DNA of 64,000 nt from Streptomyces eurythermus (lineage in GTDB: Bacteria > Actinomycetota > Actinomycetes > Streptomycetales > Streptomycetaceae): the NCBI RefSeq assembly GCF_014649115.1, contig NZ_BMSK01000002.1, positions 361,905-425,904 of the forward strand. The letters run 5' to 3'. The position numbers were made by a program, and so were the translations under genes. This document shows, piece after piece, positions 17,766 through 30,131 of the stretch; position 1 is the first letter of the stretch, and the number at the start of each line of letters is the position of its first letter. The notes beneath the pieces are model-generated. The model was not told the origin of the DNA and searched no databases. It saw only the letters and a list, made by a program, of their open reading frames with translations.

Positions 17766-18998
17766 TCAGCAGTTCACCGGCACCCGGTAGATGCCGTAGA
17801 TCCCGGCGTCGTCCTTGTACGGCAGCTCCTCGGCAGGCACGGCCAGCGACAGGCCCGGAACCCGGCGCAGCAGCGTCTCGAACACGATCTCCAGCTCCAC
17901 CCGGGCCAGGTTCTGCCCGAGGCACTGGTGGACTCCGTACCCGAAGGCGACGTGGTGGCGCGCGCCGCGTTCGAAGTCGAGCCGGTCCGGGTGCTCGAAG
18001 ACCTCGTCGTCCCAGTCGGCGGCCAGCCCGGACACGACGATGCCCTCGTTCTTGCGGATGGTCACGCCGCCGATCGCGATGTCCTCGGTGGCGATCCGGG
18101 CGGGCGCGTTCTCCACGACGCTGAAGTAGCGCAGCATCTCCTCGATCGCCGGGGGCAGCAGCGAGGGGTCGGCCGCGATCCGTGCCTTGTGCTCCGGGTT
18201 CTCCAGCAGCGCCACCACGCCCAGCGAGATCATGTTCGCGGTGGTCTGGTGCCCGGCGACCAGCAGCATGACGGCGGTGCCCACGATCTCGTCGTGCGTC
18301 ATCACCGGCGTCTGCCGGTTGCGCGCGATGAGCCGGCCGATCAGGTCGTCGGTGGGCTCACCCCGCTCCTTCTCGGTGACGAGGTCCTCCAGGAAGTCGT
18401 TGAGCGCGTCGGAGGCCGCGGCGCGCTCCCGTATCGAGACGGACCGGCTGACCAGCATGCCCGCCCACTCGTGGAAGTCGCGGCGCTGCTCGTGGGGCAC
18501 ACCCAGCAGCTCGCAGATCACCAGCGACGGCACCGCCTGCGACACGTGCTCGACGAGGTCGGCCGGCTGCGGCGCGGCCAGCATCTCGTCGATGCTCCGG
18601 TCGACGATCTCCTGGACACGCGGGCGCAGCGCGGCGATCCGGCGCAGCGAGAACTCGCCGGTCAGGATCCTGCGGTGAGCCCCGTGCTCGTCCCCGTCCA
18701 GGTGGATCATGGACCGCCGGGTGGTGAGCCGGCGGACGCGCTCGGTCGCCGCGCGCTGCTCGGCGGTCAGCCGGCCCGGGAACGCCGGGTGCAGGCGGTC
18801 GGCGCTGACCCGCGGGTCGGCGAGCAGCTTGCGGGCCAGATCGTGCTTGAGGACCAGCCAGGCCACCTGACCGTCGGGCATGCGGACCCGGCTGACCGGC
18901 TCCTGCCCGCGCAGCTTGCGATACTCGGCGGGCGGGTGCATGGGGCACTCGCGGGCCATGGGGAACGACGGGATGTCGTGGTCGAACGCCTCGGTCAT
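17766..18998 (-). CDS. nikF: NikF, cytochrome P450 (pyridyl hydroxylase)
   Basis: 410 residues from ATG 18998, overlapping the nikE stop by 4 nt; the frame is open further upstream inside nikE. The I-helix oxygen-activation motif is AGHQTT, the ExxR is EEMLR, and the heme Cys lies in FGYGVHQCLGQNLA. In nikkomycin genetics this P450 is linked to hydroxylation of the pyridyl ring (pyridyl versus hydroxypyridyl nikkomycins). It pairs with ferredoxin NikG. Confidence 0.92.
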   Translation of the reverse strand: MTEAFDHDIPSFPMARECPMHPPAEYRKLRGQEPVSRVRMPDGQVAWLVLKHDLARKLLADPRVSADRLHPAFPGRLTAEQRAATERVRRLTTRRSMIHLDGDEHGAHRRILTGEFSLRRIAALRPRVQEIVDRSIDEMLAAPQPADLVEHVSQAVPSLVICELLGVPHEQRRDFHEWAGMLVSRSVSIRERAAASDALNDFLEDLVTEKERGEPTDDLIGRLIARNRQTPVMTHDEIVGTAVMLLVAGHQTTANMISLGVVALLENPEHKARIAADPSLLPPAIEEMLRYFSVVENAPARIATEDIAIGGVTIRKNEGIVVSGLAADWDDEVFEHPDRLDFERGARHHVAFGYGVHQCLGQNLARVELEIVFETLLRRVPGLSLAVPAEELPYKDDAGIYGIYRVPVNC

Positions 18999-20680
18999 GG
19001 GGTGGGTTCCCGTTCCTCTCGGGCCTGCCGGTCCGCTGCCGCCGCACGGAGCGCGACCCGGTTGATCTTGCCGACGCCGATCATCGGCAGGGCGTCGACC
19101 ACCCTTATGTCCTCGGGCAGTTTGTACGTGGCGATGCCGCGCTCGGTGAGGAAGCGGCGCAGGCCGAGCAGCGTCGGCTGCTGCTCCGGGTCGGAGGGGA
19201 CGGCGAAGACGCAGACCGTCTGCCCCCACACCGGGTGCGGCATCGCGACCGCCGCGACCGCCCGCAGCAAGGGGTGCTCGGCGAGCAGCGATTCGATCTC
19301 CCCGGCGGAGATCTTCTCCCCGCCGCGGTTGATGACGTCGCCGATCCGGCCCTCCACCACCAGCCCGCCCGACGGGTGGAGGCGTGCCAGGTCGCCGGTG
19401 CGGTAGAAGCCGTCGTCGGTGAAGGCGCGCGCGTCGGCGTCCGGCGCCGCGTAGTACCCGGCGACCGTGTACGGGCCCCTGGTCAGCACTTCTCCCATCT
19501 CGCCGGGTGCCACTTCGGTGCCGTCCTCGGCCACGATGCGGATCTCGTCGCCGGGTGAGGCGGGCCGCCCCTGGGTGTGGGCGATGACGTCACCGGGGTC
19601 GTCCAGCGCGGTGTAGGTCAGCAGCCCCTCGCTCATGCCGTAGCACTGCTGCACCGTACAGCCGAGCAGCTTGTGCGCCTCGGCCGCCGGGGCGGGCTCC
19701 AGACGGGCGCCGCCGGCCTGGAGCACGCGCAGTGACGTCGGCCCGCGCCCCCGCCGCCCGGCCTCGCCCAGCCACTGGGTGACCAGCGCGGGCACCAGCG
19801 TCGTGTGCGTCACCCCCTCCCGGTCGATGAGGTCGAGCGCCGCCCCTGGATCTCCCGGCGAGCCCAGGACGACCCGGCCGCCGAAGGCCAGGGCGCCGAA
19901 CATGCCGGGGCAGTTGAGGACGAACCCGTGCGCCCCCGACATGACGGCGAGGTACACCGTGTCCGGCGACAGCCCGGCCCACCGGGCGGCCGTGCGGATC
20001 ATGTAGCCGTAGCCCTCGTGGGCGCGCGCGATCGCCTTCGGCGGGCCGGTGGTCCCGCTGGACAGCAGGAAGACGGCGGGCTCATCGGCCAGCGGCGGCC
20101 CCAGATCGGGCAGGGGCCTCGCCCCGGGGTCCGGTCGGCACAGCTCGACCAGGTCCTCGGTGCCTTCGGGAACGGCGTCCGCCGCGCGGTCGGCGACCAG
20201 GATGTGCCGGATGCTCGGGCAGCTCTCCCGCAGTTCCCTCGCCAGCGCGACATGGTCGAAGCGCTGCCAGCGGCGTGGTACGGCCACGGCCGTGGGCCGG
20301 GTGGCCGCCACGACCGCCAGCAGCTCGCGGCGGCGCAGCGTGGGCACCGCCATCACCGGGTGGGCGCCCAGCCGCATCAGTGCCAGCGGCAGGACGACCA
20401 GCTCCAGGTCGTTGGGGAGCTGGACCAGGACACGGTCCCCGCGCGCGATCCCGAGGCCGGCCAGCCGGGCGGCGGCGCCGGCGACCGCGTCCGCCAGCTC
20501 ACGCCGGGTCAGCCGGCCGCCGGGGCCGCGGACGGCCTCCTTCTCGGGATCCTCGGCCACGTGCCGCAGCACCAGCCGGTCGACCCGCTCGGGACGCCAC
20601 CACCCGCGGTCGCGGTACTCCCGCGCGCGATCCGGCGGAATCCTTGGGAGGCCGGGATCCTCGGGACGGAATGAACTCAC
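18995..20680 (-). CDS. nikE: NikE, picolinate-activating AMP/CoA ligase
   Basis: 561 residues from GTG 20680. It is an ANL-superfamily enzyme closest in layout to dihydroxybenzoate-AMP ligases (DhbE/EntE). Core motifs are LSSGTTGPPKAIARAH (A3), QQCYGMSEG (A5), YRTGDLARLHPSGG (A7) and the C-terminal catalytic Lys in VGKINRVAL. It activates picolinate made by NikC/NikD, so that the acyl group can be reduced by NikA and condensed by NikB. 30 bp downstream of nikD and 4-nt overlap with nikF. Confidence 0.92.
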   Translation of the reverse strand: MSSFRPEDPGLPRIPPDRAREYRDRGWWRPERVDRLVLRHVAEDPEKEAVRGPGGRLTRRELADAVAGAAARLAGLGIARGDRVLVQLPNDLELVVLPLALMRLGAHPVMAVPTLRRRELLAVVAATRPTAVAVPRRWQRFDHVALARELRESCPSIRHILVADRAADAVPEGTEDLVELCRPDPGARPLPDLGPPLADEPAVFLLSSGTTGPPKAIARAHEGYGYMIRTAARWAGLSPDTVYLAVMSGAHGFVLNCPGMFGALAFGGRVVLGSPGDPGAALDLIDREGVTHTTLVPALVTQWLGEAGRRGRGPTSLRVLQAGGARLEPAPAAEAHKLLGCTVQQCYGMSEGLLTYTALDDPGDVIAHTQGRPASPGDEIRIVAEDGTEVAPGEMGEVLTRGPYTVAGYYAAPDADARAFTDDGFYRTGDLARLHPSGGLVVEGRIGDVINRGGEKISAGEIESLLAEHPLLRAVAAVAMPHPVWGQTVCVFAVPSDPEQQPTLLGLRRFLTERGIATYKLPEDIRVVDALPMIGVGKINRVALRAAAADRQAREEREPTP

Positions 20681-20710
20681 GCTCTGTCACCTTCCTTTCT
20701 CGCGGCCACG

Positions 20711-21880
20711 TCAGAGAGCCGACTGCGGGGCGAGCCGCGAGATGTCGTACGCGGTGGAGTCCTCCACGGCCAGGTCGGCGCAGATCCGGCCGAACAGCGG
20801 GACGAACTTGAACGCCCAGCCCGCCCCGTAGACGACGAGCTTCTCCCCGTGCGTCATCAGGTCCCGGGCGGTACCGAGGAAGAACTGCCGTTCGGGGTCC
20901 GTGGGCAGCACGGCCAGGCAGGTCGAGGTCCGCACCGGGTCGGGGTCGACCGTGGGCAGATGGTCCCGCAGCCAGCCCGAGAGCCGGTCCGTCTGGCGCC
21001 GGTCGGCGACGCCGGTGGCCGCCGAGGGGTGGTCGAGCGGGTCCACCTCGAAGTCCGGCCCGCAGCGCACGAACTCCCCGGGCGCCCACGGGTTGTGGCC
21101 GAACCCGTAGAACAGGTTGGTGTCCTCCGGCGTCGGCTGCTGGAAGGCGAACCAGAACGGCGCCTGCGTCACCGGCGTGGCCTGCCGGTAGGCCGCGATG
21201 GCCATCTCGTACACCGAGTACGCGAGGCGCGCGCCCAGCGGTTCCAGCAGGTCGTTGGTGTAGGGGCCGCAGGCCAGCACCACCTTGCCGGCCCGGAAGG
21301 TGCCCCGGTCGGTGGTGACGCTCACCCCGTCCGCGTCCGGCACGAGTTCCGTCACCGTCTCCCCGGCGCGCAGGGTGCAGCCGGCCGCCTGGGCGAGGGT
21401 GAACAGCGCCGCCAGCGTTCCCCTGACGTCGATCGTCCCGCCGTCCGGCTGGAGAAACCCCTCGTAGTGCCGGGGCAGGCCGCGGAACCCGAACCGCCGC
21501 TCGATGTCGGCGGACTTGAGCCACTCGTAGCGCACCGAGAGCTTGTCCATCATCGCGGCGGTCCCCGAGATCTGGCCCTCGTTGGTGACGACGTCGGTGT
21601 CCCCGAACCAGAGGCTGCCGATCTCGTGGATGAGGCGGCGCTCGCAGCGGCTCTCCAGCGCGCGCCACAGCGGAAGGGTCTCCAGCGTCAGGCGGAACAG
21701 GTCCTCCTGCGTGTACTGGAGCCGCCAGTGCCGCTCGGCGCCGCTGGTGCCCCCGTTCTCGTTGAAGAACGTGTGCCGCTCCAGGACCAGTACCCGGTGG
21801 CCGCGCTCGGCGACCTGCCAGGCGGTGGCCAGGCCCACGGGCCCGCCTCCCACGACCACCACGTCATAGGATTCCGTCAT
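20711..21880 (-). CDS. nikD: NikD, covalent-FAD piperideine-2-carboxylate oxidase
   Basis: 389 residues, the length of characterised NikD. The Rossmann FAD motif GGGPVGLATAW is at the N-terminus. The covalent-flavin Cys of the sarcosine-oxidase family lies in RTSTCLAVLPTD. NikD performs the remarkable four-electron oxidation of piperideine-2-carboxylate, made from lysine by NikC, to picolinate. The start overlaps the nikC stop by 4 nt (ATGA). Confidence 0.94.
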   Translation of the reverse strand: MTESYDVVVVGGGPVGLATAWQVAERGHRVLVLERHTFFNENGGTSGAERHWRLQYTQEDLFRLTLETLPLWRALESRCERRLIHEIGSLWFGDTDVVTNEGQISGTAAMMDKLSVRYEWLKSADIERRFGFRGLPRHYEGFLQPDGGTIDVRGTLAALFTLAQAAGCTLRAGETVTELVPDADGVSVTTDRGTFRAGKVVLACGPYTNDLLEPLGARLAYSVYEMAIAAYRQATPVTQAPFWFAFQQPTPEDTNLFYGFGHNPWAPGEFVRCGPDFEVDPLDHPSAATGVADRRQTDRLSGWLRDHLPTVDPDPVRTSTCLAVLPTDPERQFFLGTARDLMTHGEKLVVYGAGWAFKFVPLFGRICADLAVEDSTAYDISRLAPQSAL

Positions 21881-23157
21881 GCCCGGGCCTCCTCGTAACT
21901 CGACGTGCCGCGCTCGCCGGTGTCCCGCCGTCCGGTGAGCGCGGACTTCAGGGCCAGCACCAGGTGCTCCACCTGGCCGTCGGTCATCGACGGGTAGCAG
22001 GGCAGATTGACCTGCTCGTGGAACCAGAGCCGCTCGGTGACCGGACACTCGCCGAGCCGGTGGCCCCGGCCCCGCCACTCGGGGCGCAGATGCAGGGGGA
22101 AGTAACGCACCTGCACCTGGACCCCGGCGTCCTCCAGGGCGTGGATGACCTCGTCGCGGCTCACGCCCTGTCCCGGCCGGACGAAGAAGGTGAACAGGTG
22201 GTAGGGGTGGAGGACGTCCTCGGGCACGTCGGCCAGCCGCACCTGCGGCAACTCCGCCAGCGTCCGGGCGAGGCGCCCGGCGATCCATCGCCGCCGCCCG
22301 GCCAGCTCCCCGAGACGCTCGAGCTGGACGAGCCCCACAGCCGCCCCGGCCTCGCTGAGCGTGGCGTTGCTCCCGGGGTGCCGGATGCGCAGGCACTCCT
22401 TCTCGTACGAGTCCCCCGCCCACATCATCCAGGGCTCCGAGTGCTCGTACGGCCCGGCCGACAGCGGCGACGGGATGAGGACCCCGTCGGCGGCGTTGGA
22501 GCGGATGCGGTCGAGGCGCTCGGCCCACTCGGGATCGTCGAAGGTGAGCATGCCGCCCTCGCCGAGGGTCGTGATGTTCTTGCTGGAGTGGAAGCTGAAG
22601 CACCCGATGTCGCCGAGCACGCCCGGCCGCCGGCCGCGGTAGAGGGCGCCCAGCGCGTGCGCGCAGTCCTCGATCACCCGGACGCCGTGCCGACGGGCCA
22701 CCCGCATGATCTCGTCCATGCGGGCCGGCCGGCCGCCGTAGTGGACCAGGATCAGGGCCCGGGTCCGCGGAGTGATCAGCGACTCGAACGAGTCGACGTC
22801 CACGTTCAGGGTGTCCGGCTCCACGTCGCAGAAACGGACCGTCACGTCGTGGGCCAGCAGGGGGTCGGCGGTGGCCTTGAAGGTCTGCGGGGTCACGATG
22901 ACCTCGTCACCGGGGGCGAGGTCCAGCAGGTGCACGGCGAGCGCGACGGCGACGGTTCCGCTGGTGACGGTCATCGCGTACCGGCTGCCGACGTGCTCGC
23001 GCATCGCCTGCTCGAACGCCTCCCGCCACCGCCCTTGCGAGAGGCTCTCGCCGGACCGGACGACCTCGCCCAGCGCGGCCAGCTCGGCGCCCCCGAGGAT
23101 GCTTCCCACCGCGGGGGCCGGCACGAAGTACCGGGAGTTCTCGTTCACGGTCAGCAT
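21877..23157 (-). CDS. nikC: NikC, L-lysine 2-aminotransferase (DegT/DnrJ/EryC1/StrS fold)
   Basis: 426 residues from ATG 23157; the open frame reaches 24336 only as a shadow of nikB. The PLP lysine is in [16 protein letters not shown], and the cofactor Asp in [13 protein letters not shown]. It belongs to the StrS-type aminotransferases that usually act on sugars, but in this pathway it transaminates the 2-amino group of lysine to give piperideine-2-carboxylate. Starts 7 nt inside the end of nikB. Confidence 0.92.
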   Translation of the reverse strand: MLTVNENSRYFVPAPAVGSILGGAELAALGEVVRSGESLSQGRWREAFEQAMREHVGSRYAMTVTSGTVAVALAVHLLDLAPGDEVIVTPQTFKATADPLLAHDVTVRFCDVEPDTLNVDVDSFESLITPRTRALILVHYGGRPARMDEIMRVARRHGVRVIEDCAHALGALYRGRRPGVLGDIGCFSFHSSKNITTLGEGGMLTFDDPEWAERLDRIRSNAADGVLIPSPLSAGPYEHSEPWMMWAGDSYEKECLRIRHPGSNATLSEAGAAVGLVQLERLGELAGRRRWIAGRLARTLAELPQVRLADVPEDVLHPYHLFTFFVRPGQGVSRDEVIHALEDAGVQVQVRYFPLHLRPEWRGRGHRLGECPVTERLWFHEQVNLPCYPSMTDGQVEHLVLALKSALTGRRDTGERGTSSYEEARA

Positions 23158-24224
23158 GAGCCGGTCCCACTGCCCGCCGGGCTTCCCCCGTCCCGGGCGG
23201 CGCGCAGGGCCAGCGCCACCTCCACGATCAGGTCCTCCTGGCCCGCGACCACCTGACGCCTGCCGAGTTCGAAGAAGACGTCGCGCGGATCGACCCCTTC
23301 CCGCGCCGCGATGTCGAGCACCGGTTTCTTGAATCCGGAGAACACCCCGGCCAGCCCGCTGACGATGGAGACGGAGTCGATGGTGGGCGGCGCCGGCATC
23401 AGCTCCCGCCCGGCGATGTCCGCCGCGTCCAGGAGCCGGTACAGGTCGATGCCCGTCCGGAACCCCAGCCGTTCCAGCACCGGCACCAGGACCTCCAGCT
23501 GGGTGTTGCCGGCGCCGGCGCCGAAGCCCCGCGCACACGCGTCGAGGATGCCGGCCCCCGCCTGGGCCGCCGCGACCGAGTTCGCCACGGCCATGCCGAG
23601 GTTGTTGTGCCCGTGGAACATCACCGGCACGTCGACGGCGGCGCGGATGGCCCCGATGCGCGCTGTGACGTCCGAGGGCAGGAAGTGCCCCGAGGAGTCG
23701 AGGATGCCCACACCGGTGGCGCCGTACCCGACCAGGCGCGCGCACTCCTCGGCGAGCTGGTCGGGGCTCGCCATGTGCGTCATGAGCAGGATGCCGTGCG
23801 CCTCCACGCCCTCGTCGCGCAGGAAGCCGAGGTGGCGCTCGGCGACGCTGGCCTCGGTGCAGTGCGTCGCGATGCGCACCAGGTCGACCTCGTACGCGAG
23901 GGCGTTCTTGATGTCCTGGGTGGTGGCCCAGCCCGGGAACATGAGAACCCCGAGCTTGCTGGTCGTCAGGGTCTCCCGGGCGATCGACATCATCTCGTCG
24001 TCGCTCAGCCGGGCCCGGCCGACCTGGAGGGACGAGGCGGCCAGTCCGTTGCCGTGGCCGACCTCGACGACCGGGACGGCCGCGGCGTCCGCGGCCTTGA
24101 GATAGGCGCGGAGCTGCTCCGCGCCGAGGCTGTGCCGCACGGCGTGCTGGCCGTCGCGCAGCGTCGGGTCGTGGATCTGGACCGGCCTGCCCGCGGCGGC
24201 GTCCCGGGCCGCTTCCTGGCTCAT
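23151..24224 (-). CDS. nikB: NikB, 4-hydroxy-2-oxovalerate aldolase-like (DmpG/HMG-CoA lyase family)
   Basis: 357 residues from ATG 24224, 4-nt overlap with nikA. The DmpG signature [15 protein letters not shown] and the metal-binding [14 protein letters not shown] are intact, so an active divalent-metal aldolase is expected. As in the catabolic DmpG/DmpF pair, it lies next to an acylating dehydrogenase; here the reaction should run in the synthetic direction, joining picolinaldehyde to 2-oxobutyrate to build the pyridyl-hydroxy-oxo acid precursor of hydroxypyridylhomothreonine. Confidence 0.93.
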   Translation of the reverse strand: MSQEAARDAAAGRPVQIHDPTLRDGQHAVRHSLGAEQLRAYLKAADAAAVPVVEVGHGNGLAASSLQVGRARLSDDEMMSIARETLTTSKLGVLMFPGWATTQDIKNALAYEVDLVRIATHCTEASVAERHLGFLRDEGVEAHGILLMTHMASPDQLAEECARLVGYGATGVGILDSSGHFLPSDVTARIGAIRAAVDVPVMFHGHNNLGMAVANSVAAAQAGAGILDACARGFGAGAGNTQLEVLVPVLERLGFRTGIDLYRLLDAADIAGRELMPAPPTIDSVSIVSGLAGVFSGFKKPVLDIAAREGVDPRDVFFELGRRQVVAGQEDLIVEVALALRAARDGGSPAGSGTGSC

Positions 24225-25111
24225 GCCGTCTCCCTGCCTGCCAGTGCGAGCCGGCCCGCCGCGTAACACTCGGCGGCCTGGATCGCGGCGGAATTGATGA
24301 TGTCGAGATTCCCGGCGTAGTGCGGCAGCCGCTCACCGGACGAGGTGACCTCCACGGAGACGAAGGCCGTGGAGTCGTTGACGGTGCACACGCTGACGCC
24401 GAACCCCTTGACGTACGTGCGGATTTCGTCAGCGGCTCTCGTCACCAGCGCGCGCACCGAGTCGGTGGTGAGGTCCCGGCCCCGCAGGTACATGGCGACC
24501 CGGAAGGTGGCCGCGGGCCGGGCCGGGCTGATGTTGACGAGCGCCTTCACGTCCTCGACGCCGGTGAACCAGCGGATCGCGTCCTGCGTGGTCTGCACGT
24601 ACTCGTCGAGGTTCAGGCGTGAGGCGCGGCCCACGCTCAGGGTGGCGGCCGTGGTCACGACCTCGACGCAGTCGATCTCGTGCGCTCTCGCGATGGCGTG
24701 CAGGATCGGTACGCACGCCTGCCCGCCGCAGGTCACCATGCTGATGTCGCGGTGGGAGCCGATGTCCTCCCGGTTGACGCCCGGGACGATCATCTGCCCC
24801 ACTCTGCTGGGCGTCAGGTCGACGATCATCGCCCCGGACGCCGCGAGTTTCTCCGCGTGCTCGGCGTGGAACGACGCGTTGGTGGCGTCGAACACCACGT
24901 CGAAGTCCTCCTCGGCGTCGACGAGGGACTGGATGCCCCCGGTCGCCACCGGCAGCCCGCGCCGGGCAGCCCGCCGCAGCTCGGCGGCGTCGTGCCGCCC
25001 CGCGACGAGCCGCAGGTCGAGACAGTCCGAGCGCATGATCTTGGTCGCCAGGTCCATACCGATGAGTCCGGCGCCCAGGACCGACACGGACAGCCGTCCA
25101 GTTGCTTGCAT
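24221..25111 (-). CDS. nikA: NikA, acylating aldehyde dehydrogenase (DmpF-like)
   Basis: 296 residues from ATG 25111; GGAAAGG lies upstream. It has the NAD-binding [14 protein letters not shown] and the catalytic Cys in [12 protein letters not shown], as in acetaldehyde dehydrogenases. In nikkomycin formation it should reduce activated picolinate to the aldehyde and hand it to NikB through the channel known for DmpFG. First gene of the nikA-G operon, read leftward from the SanG-controlled gap. Confidence 0.93.
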   Translation of the reverse strand: MQATGRLSVSVLGAGLIGMDLATKIMRSDCLDLRLVAGRHDAAELRRAARRGLPVATGGIQSLVDAEEDFDVVFDATNASFHAEHAEKLAASGAMIVDLTPSRVGQMIVPGVNREDIGSHRDISMVTCGGQACVPILHAIARAHEIDCVEVVTTAATLSVGRASRLNLDEYVQTTQDAIRWFTGVEDVKALVNISPARPAATFRVAMYLRGRDLTTDSVRALVTRAADEIRTYVKGFGVSVCTVNDSTAFVSVEVTSSGERLPHYAGNLDIINSAAIQAAECYAAGRLALAGRETA

Positions 25112-25212
25112 GTACGGTCGCCTTTCCGTCAAGGTGCGGCGTGATCCGCAGGGGGACCGCTCGCGGAGGCCGGCCGCGGTGGTCCCTACGCGGCCCAGCC
25201 TGGAGCTGGGGC

Positions 25213-25241
25213 CTTGCCGACGGCTTGCCGTGCACTGACCG
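25213..25241. promoter_or_regulatory. SanG direct-repeat operator in the nikA/nikP1 gap
   Basis: CTTGCCG (CGGCAAG on the other strand) at 25213-25219 and 25224-25230, with a weaker CTGACCG at 25235-25241, all spaced 11 bp start to start as expected for a SARP. Related heptads: CTTGCAG 25280-25286, and on the plus strand CGTCAAG 25127-25133 and GGGCAAG 25258-25264. The gap (25112-25386) is the only promoter space for both nikA-G and nikP1-V. SanG binding to CGGCAAG repeats here is known from S. ansochromogenes (sanN-sanO). Confidence 0.8.
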
Positions 25242-25386
25242 GCCGGCGCCGCGGGCGGGGCAAGCGAGGCGGCGAGGTCCTTGCAGGGACGCGGCGACAT
25301 GCTGTGCGGGCACCACCCTGGGGCTTCCCCCGCCACAACGCCAGTGCGAACGCCGCACATTCAGCATCCGAAGGGGACTGCGATCC

Positions 25387-27420
<2,034 letters not shown>

Positions 27421-27426
27421 CCGGCG

Positions 27427-28248
27427 GTGGCACCGCGACAGGCCGCCGCCACGCGCCCGGACAGCCCCTGGCTGCGCACCTTCGGCCCGCCGCAGCCCGC
27501 GGCCCCGGCCCGGCTCGTGTGCTTCCCGCACGCCGGGGGCGCGGCCAGCTACTTCCGGGACTGGGGCGGCCGTGACCTCGCCGGGGCCGAGGTGTGGGCC
27601 GTCCAGTATCCGGGCCGCGAGAACCGGATCCGGGAGGGGTTCCCGCCCGACCTGCACACCCTCGCCGACCAGGTCACCGAGGAGTTGCACGGACTCCTCG
27701 ACCGGCCCACCGTCTTCTTCGGGCACAGCATGGGCGCCGTCGTCGGCTACGAGGTCCTGCGCCGCCTCACGGCCGGCGGCCGGGACGGCGCCGTACTCCA
27801 CCTCGTGGTCTCGGGGTGCGGCGCCCCCCAGCGGGTGCGCCCCTTCGCCGGACAGGAAGGTGCCCACCTCCTGGACGACGACCGGCTCGTGGCCCTCCTG
27901 AAGGAGCTGGGCTCAGGCAACGCGGGCCTGCTGGACGACCCGGACATGCGGTCGGCCTTTCTGCCGGCGGTCCGCGACGACTACCGCATCGTCCAGTCCT
28001 ACGTCCCGCGCGCCGGCGGCCCGCTCCTGCGGACCGACGTCACCGCGTTCGTGGGCCGCCAGGACGAGGCGGTCGGCGTCGGCGACGCGGGCGCCTGGGC
28101 CGGCGCGACCCGGGGCCGTTTCACGCTCCGCACCTTCCCCGGCGGCCACTTCTACCTGGGAGAACACCCGGACGACGTCCTGCACGCCCTGGGCGAGGTC
28201 CTCCGTCCCGCCACCACGATCGACACCGGGAGAGCCGATGAGAGTTGA
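27427..28248 (+). CDS. nikP2: NikP2, type II thioesterase
   Basis: 273 residues from GTG 27427, 6 bp after nikP1. It is an alpha/beta hydrolase with nucleophile FFGHSMGAVVG and C-terminal catalytic His in GGHFYL, and opens LVCFPHAGGAAS like GrsT/RifR thioesterases. It hydrolyses beta-hydroxyhistidine from the NikP1 carrier on the route to the formyl-imidazolone base. The stop lies 11 nt inside nikQ. Confidence 0.92.
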   Translation: MAPRQAAATRPDSPWLRTFGPPQPAAPARLVCFPHAGGAASYFRDWGGRDLAGAEVWAVQYPGRENRIREGFPPDLHTLADQVTEELHGLLDRPTVFFGHSMGAVVGYEVLRRLTAGGRDGAVLHLVVSGCGAPQRVRPFAGQEGAHLLDDDRLVALLKELGSGNAGLLDDPDMRSAFLPAVRDDYRIVQSYVPRAGGPLLRTDVTAFVGRQDEAVGVGDAGAWAGATRGRFTLRTFPGGHFYLGEHPDDVLHALGEVLRPATTIDTGRADES

Positions 28249-29428
28249 CCTGTCCGACCCGCTCCTGTACCGGGACTCCGACCCCGCACCGGTCTGGTCG
28301 CGGCTGCGCGCCGAACACCCCGTCCACCGCAACGAGCGGGCCAACGGGGAGTACTTCTGGGCGGTGATGATCCACGGCCTGTGCACCGACATGCTGACCG
28401 ACCCCCGCGTGTTCAGCTCCCGGAACGGGATGCGCCTCGACTCCGACCCGAAGGTCCTCGCCGCCGCGGCCGGCAAGATGCTCAACATCACCGACCCGCC
28501 CCGGCACGACAAGATCCGCAAGGTCGTCAGCTCGGCGTTCACCCCGCGCATGGTGAGCCGGCTGGAGGCCACCATGCGCAAGACGGCCGCCGAAGCCATC
28601 GACGAGGCGCTGGCCGCGGGGGAGTGCGAGTTCACGCGCGTCGCCCAGAAACTGCCGGTCTCGGTCATCTGCGACATGCTCGGCGTCGCACCCGCCGACT
28701 GGGACTTCATGGTCGAGCGCACCCGCTTCGCCTGGAGCTCCACCGCCCTCGACGAGGCGGAGGAGGCGCGCAAGATCCGGGCCCACACCGAGATCCTGCT
28801 CCACTTCCAGGACCTCGCCGCACAGCGCAGGCGGGAGCCGCAGGACGACCTCATGAGCGCCCTGGTGTGCGGCGAGATCGACGGCGCCCCGCTGACCGAC
28901 CAGGAGATCCTCTACAACTGCGACGCCCTGGTCTCCGGCGGCAACGAGACGACCCGGCACGCCACCGTCGGCGGGCTGCTCGCCCTCATCGACAACCCGG
29001 ATCAGTGGCGCCGGCTGCGCGACGAGCCCGCCCTCATGCCCTCGGCGATCCAGGAGATCGTGCGCTACACCTCGCCTGTCATGCACGCGCTGCGCACCGC
29101 GACCGAGGACGTCGAGTTCGGCGGGGAGCTGATCAGCGCCGGGGACCACGTCGTCGCCTGGCTGCCCTCGGCCAACCGCGACGAGAAGGTCTTCGACGAC
29201 CCCGACCGCTTCGACATCGGGCGCGAACCCAACCGCCACCTGGGCTTCATCCAGGGCAACCACTACTGCATCGGCTCCTCGCTCGCCAAGCTCGAACTCA
29301 CGGTGATGTTCGAGGAACTCCTGGCGCGGGTCGAGGTCGCCGAACTCGCCGGCCAGGTTCGCCGCCTGCGCTCGAACCTGCTGTGGGGGTTCGACTCGCT
29401 TCCCGTGACATTCGTTCCGAGGGCCTGA
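28238..29428 (+). CDS. nikQ: NikQ, cytochrome P450 (histidine beta-hydroxylase)
   Basis: 396 residues from ATG 28238. The I helix has SGGNETTRH, and the heme-binding loop GFIQGNHYCIGSSLA keeps the Cys; ExxR is EIVRY. NikQ acts on histidine bound to NikP1, one of the first characterised P450 hydroxylations of a carrier-bound amino acid. The overlap with nikP2 suggests coupled translation. No ferredoxin gene lies in this operon, so electrons probably come from NikG or a housekeeping donor. Confidence 0.93.
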   Translation: MRVDLSDPLLYRDSDPAPVWSRLRAEHPVHRNERANGEYFWAVMIHGLCTDMLTDPRVFSSRNGMRLDSDPKVLAAAAGKMLNITDPPRHDKIRKVVSSAFTPRMVSRLEATMRKTAAEAIDEALAAGECEFTRVAQKLPVSVICDMLGVAPADWDFMVERTRFAWSSTALDEAEEARKIRAHTEILLHFQDLAAQRRREPQDDLMSALVCGEIDGAPLTDQEILYNCDALVSGGNETTRHATVGGLLALIDNPDQWRRLRDEPALMPSAIQEIVRYTSPVMHALRTATEDVEFGGELISAGDHVVAWLPSANRDEKVFDDPDRFDIGREPNRHLGFIQGNHYCIGSSLAKLELTVMFEELLARVEVAELAGQVRRLRSNLLWGFDSLPVTFVPRA

Positions 29429-29441
29429 GGAGAGCTGCCCC

Positions 29442-30122
29442 ATGACCGCGCCTACCGCCCCCTCGACCGACACATACCTCGGCACCAATGTCCGTCTGCT
29501 GCCCCAGACCGACCAGCTGCGCGCCCTGCACACCGTGATCCGCGACCGGGACGCCCGCCGCGAGGACTTCGTCCGCTACTCGCGCCGGATCATCCGCCTG
29601 CTGATCGAGGCGGGCATGGACCTGCTGCCCTTCGAGCCGCACGAGGTCCGCACCCCGACCGGCGCCGCCTACCAGGGGCTGCGCTTCGCCTCCGGGCTGT
29701 GCGGGGTCACCGTGGTGCGCGCCGGGGAGAGCATGGAGGGCGAACTGCGGGACGTCTGCCCGGGGATCAGGATCGGGAAGATCCTCATCCAGCGGGACGA
29801 GACGACCAAAGAGGCCCGCCTCTACTACACCTCCCTGCCCGCCGACATCGCCCGGCGGCACGTCCTGCTCCTCGACCCGGTCATGGCGAGCGGCGGGACC
29901 GCGCTGGCGGCGCTGCGAGTGCTGACGGACCTCGGCGTGCCCGAGGAGAACATCGTCTTCGTCAACTTCATCACCGTCCCCGAGGGCATCACCACCGTCT
30001 GCGAGCAGTACCCGCGGGTGCGGATCGTGACCTCCGCCATCGAGGAGCGGCTGACCGAGGACGCGTGGATGCTGCCCGGCATCGGGGACTTCGGGGACCG
30101 CTACTTCGGCACGGACGACTGA
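29442..30122 (+). CDS. nikR: NikR, uracil phosphoribosyltransferase
   Basis: 226 residues. The PRPP-binding loop LLDPVMASGGTALAALRVL and the uracil-binding C-terminal GDFGDRYFG identify an Upp homologue. It converts uracil to UMP, the acceptor for NikO, linking the pyrimidine pool to nikkomycin Z. Preceded 13 bp upstream by nikQ, with GAGGAG at the junction. Confidence 0.92.
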   Translation: MTAPTAPSTDTYLGTNVRLLPQTDQLRALHTVIRDRDARREDFVRYSRRIIRLLIEAGMDLLPFEPHEVRTPTGAAYQGLRFASGLCGVTVVRAGESMEGELRDVCPGIRIGKILIQRDETTKEARLYYTSLPADIARRHVLLLDPVMASGGTALAALRVLTDLGVPEENIVFVNFITVPEGITTVCEQYPRVRIVTSAIEERLTEDAWMLPGIGDFGDRYFGTDD

Positions 30123-30131
30123 CGCGTGCGC

